Below, in pieces: positions 16,592-18,511 of a stretch of 18,511 nt of DNA. The notes beneath the pieces are model-generated. The model was not told the DNA's origin, did not search any database, and worked only from the letters and a program-made list of their open reading frames with translations. Every line of letters begins with the position of its first letter. Position 1 is the first letter of the stretch. The stretch covers positions 1-18,511 of the forward strand of contig CAYRBR010000027.1 in NCBI GenBank assembly GCA_964422555.1, read 5' to 3'. The DNA is from JAGLCW01 sp964422555 (GTDB lineage: Bacteria; Caldisericota; Caldisericia; UBA6126). Made by a program: the position numbers and the translations under genes.

Positions 16592-16636
16592 AGAAGAAAA
16601 AGAAAGGGGCTCCTCGTTACGGTGTGCGCGGAGCCC
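16592..16636 (-). terminator. Hairpin plus U-rich tract before the solute-binding protein gene (terminator or attenuator)
   Basis: A perfect 7-bp stem, GGGCTCC on one arm (16607-16613) and GGAGCCC on the other (16630-16636), encloses 16 bases that can add further C-G pairs. Read on the minus strand, the stem is followed by the pyrimidine tract TTTCTTTTTCTTC (16605-16593). It lies about 120 bases after the membrane-protein stop (16757) and only 24 bases before ATG 16582. It may end transcripts of the upstream gene. Because a -10 element sits upstream of it, it may also attenuate the solute-binding/malic enzyme operon. Confidence 0.65.
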
Positions 16637-16666
16637 ATGGGGTGTTTTTGATGAAGACTGAAAAGG

Positions 16667-16694
16667 ATTATACCCTTTCAAAGCTAATTGTAAC
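16667..16694 (-). promoter_or_regulatory. Candidate sigma-70 promoter for the solute-binding/malic enzyme operon
   Basis: On the minus strand GTTACA (16694-16689, 4 of 6 to the -35 consensus) and a perfect TATAAT (16672-16667) are 16 bases apart. Initiation near 16660 would give a leader of about 78 bases that carries the hairpin at 16607-16636 before the ATG at 16582. Confidence 0.5.
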
Positions 16695-16756
16695 ACTTTT
16701 TTCATTTTTGCCAATAATTTTCTACAGAAAAACCAACATAGTACTACTTTTCTGCG

Positions 16757-17758
16757 TCAATCAGTGTAACCGTCTTCTTCTTCGACCGGTTCGGTTTCAT
16801 TCTCATACGTCACGTCATATTCTATATCTTCTTCTTGTTCGTCCTCGTATCGAACCATGAAGTAATTATTTACAAAAACTGGGTCTAAAGAGGGGTTTGC
16901 CTTGAAACATTCAATTAACTGTCGGTAAATAGAAGCAAGGAAAAAGAACATAAAGAAAGAACTAAAAGTACTCACTACTGCAGTAACAAAAATCTGAATC
17001 CACAATACAGAAGGAGATACCATATCTAGTAAAGTTGTACTAGATGGATTATCCATCATCATGTTCATGAAATCAGGATTCGAGTACATAGAGGAAATAC
17101 CACCAAAACTGGTAAAAATACTTGAAAATATACCAGATACCATTGAAATTAGCACTGTGACTAAAATGAAGCTAAAGAAGAAACGCCAACGTACGCCGTT
17201 CAACAAACGACGGCTCATCGAAAAAGCATACTTCGTTCCCTTTTCTTTCTCAAGTACAAAGAAACTAGCATATGCATAGGTAACTGCCCAAATAATTCCA
17301 GGGATAATGAACAAGAAGAATCCACCAAAGATCATTAAACTTAATAAAATTCCAACCCAAAGAACATTTAAATAAACAGGAAAAGGAAGATGGAAAAAAT
17401 CAGGGGAAATTTCTGGTTCTTCTGTAAATCGTTGCGATAAAATAGCTGCTTTTTGAATCATATTCGAAAAATAACCAATTACGATTGAAAGACCAAAGAC
17501 AACCAGAAAATAATCCCAGGTAAAAATACTCCCCAGAATCTGATTCATCCCCATTAGAGGACCCATGTCCATATACGCATCCATATTCATCATCATTGAA
17601 GTATAGGTTGACATTTTTTGCCAAACGTACCATTGGGTAAAAATTTGAGAACCGAGGACAACTAAGAAAAGAATCCAAAGGGTACTGCACTTTCGACCCT
17701 TACTGGATAAAAATAAAAAACCATCTTTTAAAGCTTGACCAAGAGAAAAACTTTTCAA
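16757..17758 (-). CDS. Multi-pass membrane protein with Met-rich loops and acidic C-terminal tail
   Basis: The 333 residues contain roughly six hydrophobic segments (~24-42, 82-100, 131-150, 151-168, 193-212, 252-276). The central pattern FFLFIIPGIIWAVTYAYASFFVLEKEKGTKYAFSMS followed by RRLLNG resembles the poorly characterised DUF975/YciC-like membrane proteins, but that assignment is tentative. Two loops are rich in methionine: nine Met between residues 49 and 71, and five between 224 and 235. The tail (~304-333) is strongly acidic with many Glu and Asp. The start is TTG 17758, supported by GGAGGG 5 bases upstream; no in-frame ATG lies near. It is transcribed divergently from the tex-like gene and no function can be assigned. 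Confidence 0.75.
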   Translation of the reverse strand: MKSFSLGQALKDGFLFLSSKGRKCSTLWILFLVVLGSQIFTQWYVWQKMSTYTSMMMNMDAYMDMGPLMGMNQILGSIFTWDYFLVVFGLSIVIGYFSNMIQKAAILSQRFTEEPEISPDFFHLPFPVYLNVLWVGILLSLMIFGGFFLFIIPGIIWAVTYAYASFFVLEKEKGTKYAFSMSRRLLNGVRWRFFFSFILVTVLISMVSGIFSSIFTSFGGISSMYSNPDFMNMMMDNPSSTTLLDMVSPSVLWIQIFVTAVVSTFSSFFMFFFLASIYRQLIECFKANPSLDPVFVNNYFMVRYEDEQEEDIEYDVTYENETEPVEEEDGYTD

Positions 17759-17792
17759 AATATCCCTCCAGTATTACATAAAAGTTAATTTC

Positions 17793-17822
17793 ATTATATC
17801 ATGGTTATGAAAGGAATCACAA
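17793..17822 (-). promoter_or_regulatory. Extended -10 sigma-70 promoter of the membrane-protein gene
   Basis: On the minus strand TTGTGA (17822-17817) is followed after 18 bases by a perfect TATAAT (17798-17793), with TG one base upstream of the -10 (TGaTATAAT). Initiation near 17786 gives a leader of about 28 bases. The element overlaps the 5' end of the divergent tex-like transcript and its ribosome site, so the two genes may interfere with or co-regulate each other. Confidence 0.6.
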
Positions 17823-17824
17823 AG

Positions 17825-18511
17825 ATGCTAAATAAAATTAATCGAAACGAAACAATCGTAAACCGAAGCCGAATTGGATTGGATATATCCCTCCTCCAGG
17901 CACAAGCTGCACTGACTCTTCGAGAAGAAGGATGTACTTTACCGTTTATCGCTCGGTATCGAAAAGATAAAACCAATGGATTAGATGAAGAACAGCTTCG
18001 AAAATTGTTCACCCAATACGACACTACTGTAGAATTAGAATCGAGAAAAAAAACAATACTTGAACAGCTAACCGAAAAAGGAATTCTCCATTCCACACTT
18101 CGAAAGAGTATCGAATTAGCTAACACCAAAAAAGAGGTGGAAGAATTATACAAACCCTATAAAACAAGTCGAGTTACTCTTGCTCAAAAAGCCAGAAAAG
18201 CAGGCTTGACGAAAGCCAAAACACAAGTAGTGAATGCAAAATCAATCCTACCTACTTTTCCGAAGTCCTATATTTGTAAAGAATTCCCAACAGAAGAAGA
18301 TGTATGGACAGGTATTGGAAATATCATAGAGGAAGAACTATCTTTACAGATACCCATTCGGAACTTTGTATTCAACTATCTATACAAAAGTGCTGCTATC
18401 CTCATAAAAAAAACTGAACAGTCATCGCCCCGGGCGTCGTCAAGGATCCTGTACTTGAGTTGCGTCAGCGACTTGGGGCTTGGCCTAAGGCTGTCCGCGG
18501 TGATCGACGGG
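17825..18511 (+). CDS. tex: Tex-like S1 RNA-binding transcription accessory protein, N-terminal fragment (3' end foreign)
   Basis: Residues 1-199 match the helical N-terminal part of Tex, a cytoplasmic nucleic-acid-binding protein tied to transcription: ALTLREEGCTLPFIARYRKD, then NGLDEEQLRKL, the ELESRKKTILEQLTEKGIL block and the hallmark EVEELYKPYKTSRVTLAQKA (residues ~103-122 region). ATG 17825 has AAGGA about 9 bases upstream; in-frame ATGs at 17801 and 17807 lack a ribosome site. The YqgF-like, helix-hairpin-helix and S1 domains of full Tex (usually more than 700 residues) are beyond the window. From about 18420 the DNA becomes GC-rich. The frame happens to stay open, but its last 30 residues (SSPRASSRILYL and on) no longer resemble Tex, so the true gene probably ends here artificially. 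Confidence 0.85.
   Translation, partial: MLNKINRNETIVNRSRIGLDISLLQAQAALTLREEGCTLPFIARYRKDKTNGLDEEQLRKLFTQYDTTVELESRKKTILEQLTEKGILHSTLRKSIELANTKKEVEELYKPYKTSRVTLAQKARKAGLTKAKTQVVNAKSILPTFPKSYICKEFPTEEDVWTGIGNIIEEELSLQIPIRNFVFNYLYKSAAILIKKTEQSSPRASSRILYLSCVSDLGLGLRLSAVIDG
18421..18511. other. GC-rich terminal segment unlike the rest (probable chimeric contig end)
   Basis: 58 of these 91 bases are G or C (64%), against well under 40% elsewhere, and the change is abrupt at about 18420 inside the tex-like gene. A second plus-strand frame starting at 18421 is open to the end (VIAPGVVKDPVLELRQRLG and on) and has the look of coding sequence from a high-GC organism. I infer a chimeric join in a library or assembly rather than a biological fusion, without proof. 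Confidence 0.7.

Noticed and set aside
16583..16714. N-terminal extension of 44 codons on the solute-binding protein frame
   Set aside because: It would run through the TATAAT box and the hairpin, and it precedes a typical lipoprotein signal peptide that starts at ATG 16582.
17794..18153. 119-codon minus-strand frame opposite the tex-like gene
   Set aside because: It is antisense to a clear Tex N-terminus, has no ribosome site or recognisable motif, and its composition follows the sense gene.

Overview
The window is AT-rich DNA (G+C clearly below 40% by eye) from a bacterium with sigma-70-type promoters, Shine-Dalgarno sites and ATG, GTG and TTG starts. Genes are tightly packed. A cofactor-dependent phosphoglycerate mutase (gpmA), the RarA-QueA pair, a Tex homologue and a lipoprotein with S-layer-homology-like repeats fit a fermentative Bacillota or Spirochaetota member. 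I cannot decide between these from the sequence, and no 16S or ribosomal gene is present. The last ~90 bases are abruptly GC-rich and look like a foreign or chimeric contig end.

Layout. (1) 1-3592, plus strand, housekeeping: the 3' end of an unrecognised gene, rarA and queA overlapping by 14 nt, a tRNA-Asn(GUU) behind a near-ideal promoter, and gpmA. (2) 3601-11726, a polysaccharide locus: a secreted polysaccharide deacetylase-like protein (minus), a GH16-like secreted glycosidase (plus), and a minus-strand operon of a membrane-anchored HEAT-repeat protein, a processive family-2 glycosyltransferase and a 1087-residue membrane-anchored multidomain glycosidase. (3) 11802-16582, a minus-strand operon: a peptide-type ABC solute-binding lipoprotein with SLH-like repeats, malic enzyme and an Ldh2-family malate/lactate dehydrogenase. 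A strong hairpin lies between its promoter and first start codon. (4) 16757-17758, a multi-pass membrane protein with methionine-rich loops (minus), divergent from (5) a tex-like gene that enters the GC-rich tail.

How the genes may work together. The most interesting part is region 2. The glycosyltransferase would polymerise a beta-linked glycan through the membrane. The HEAT protein, translationally coupled to it, is a plausible cytoplasmic-face regulator or scaffold. The large glycosidase, the GH16-like enzyme and the deacetylase-like protein, all predicted to act outside the membrane, would trim or modify the product. This resembles the logic of known synthase-dependent exopolysaccharide systems (synthase plus deacetylase plus hydrolase), but the HEAT partner and the architecture of the large glycosidase differ from Pga/Ica, Bcs and Pel as I know them. 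The polymer is unknown.

No stretch longer than about 300 bases lacks a gene. I saw no CRISPR array, insertion sequence, transposase, integrase or rRNA.
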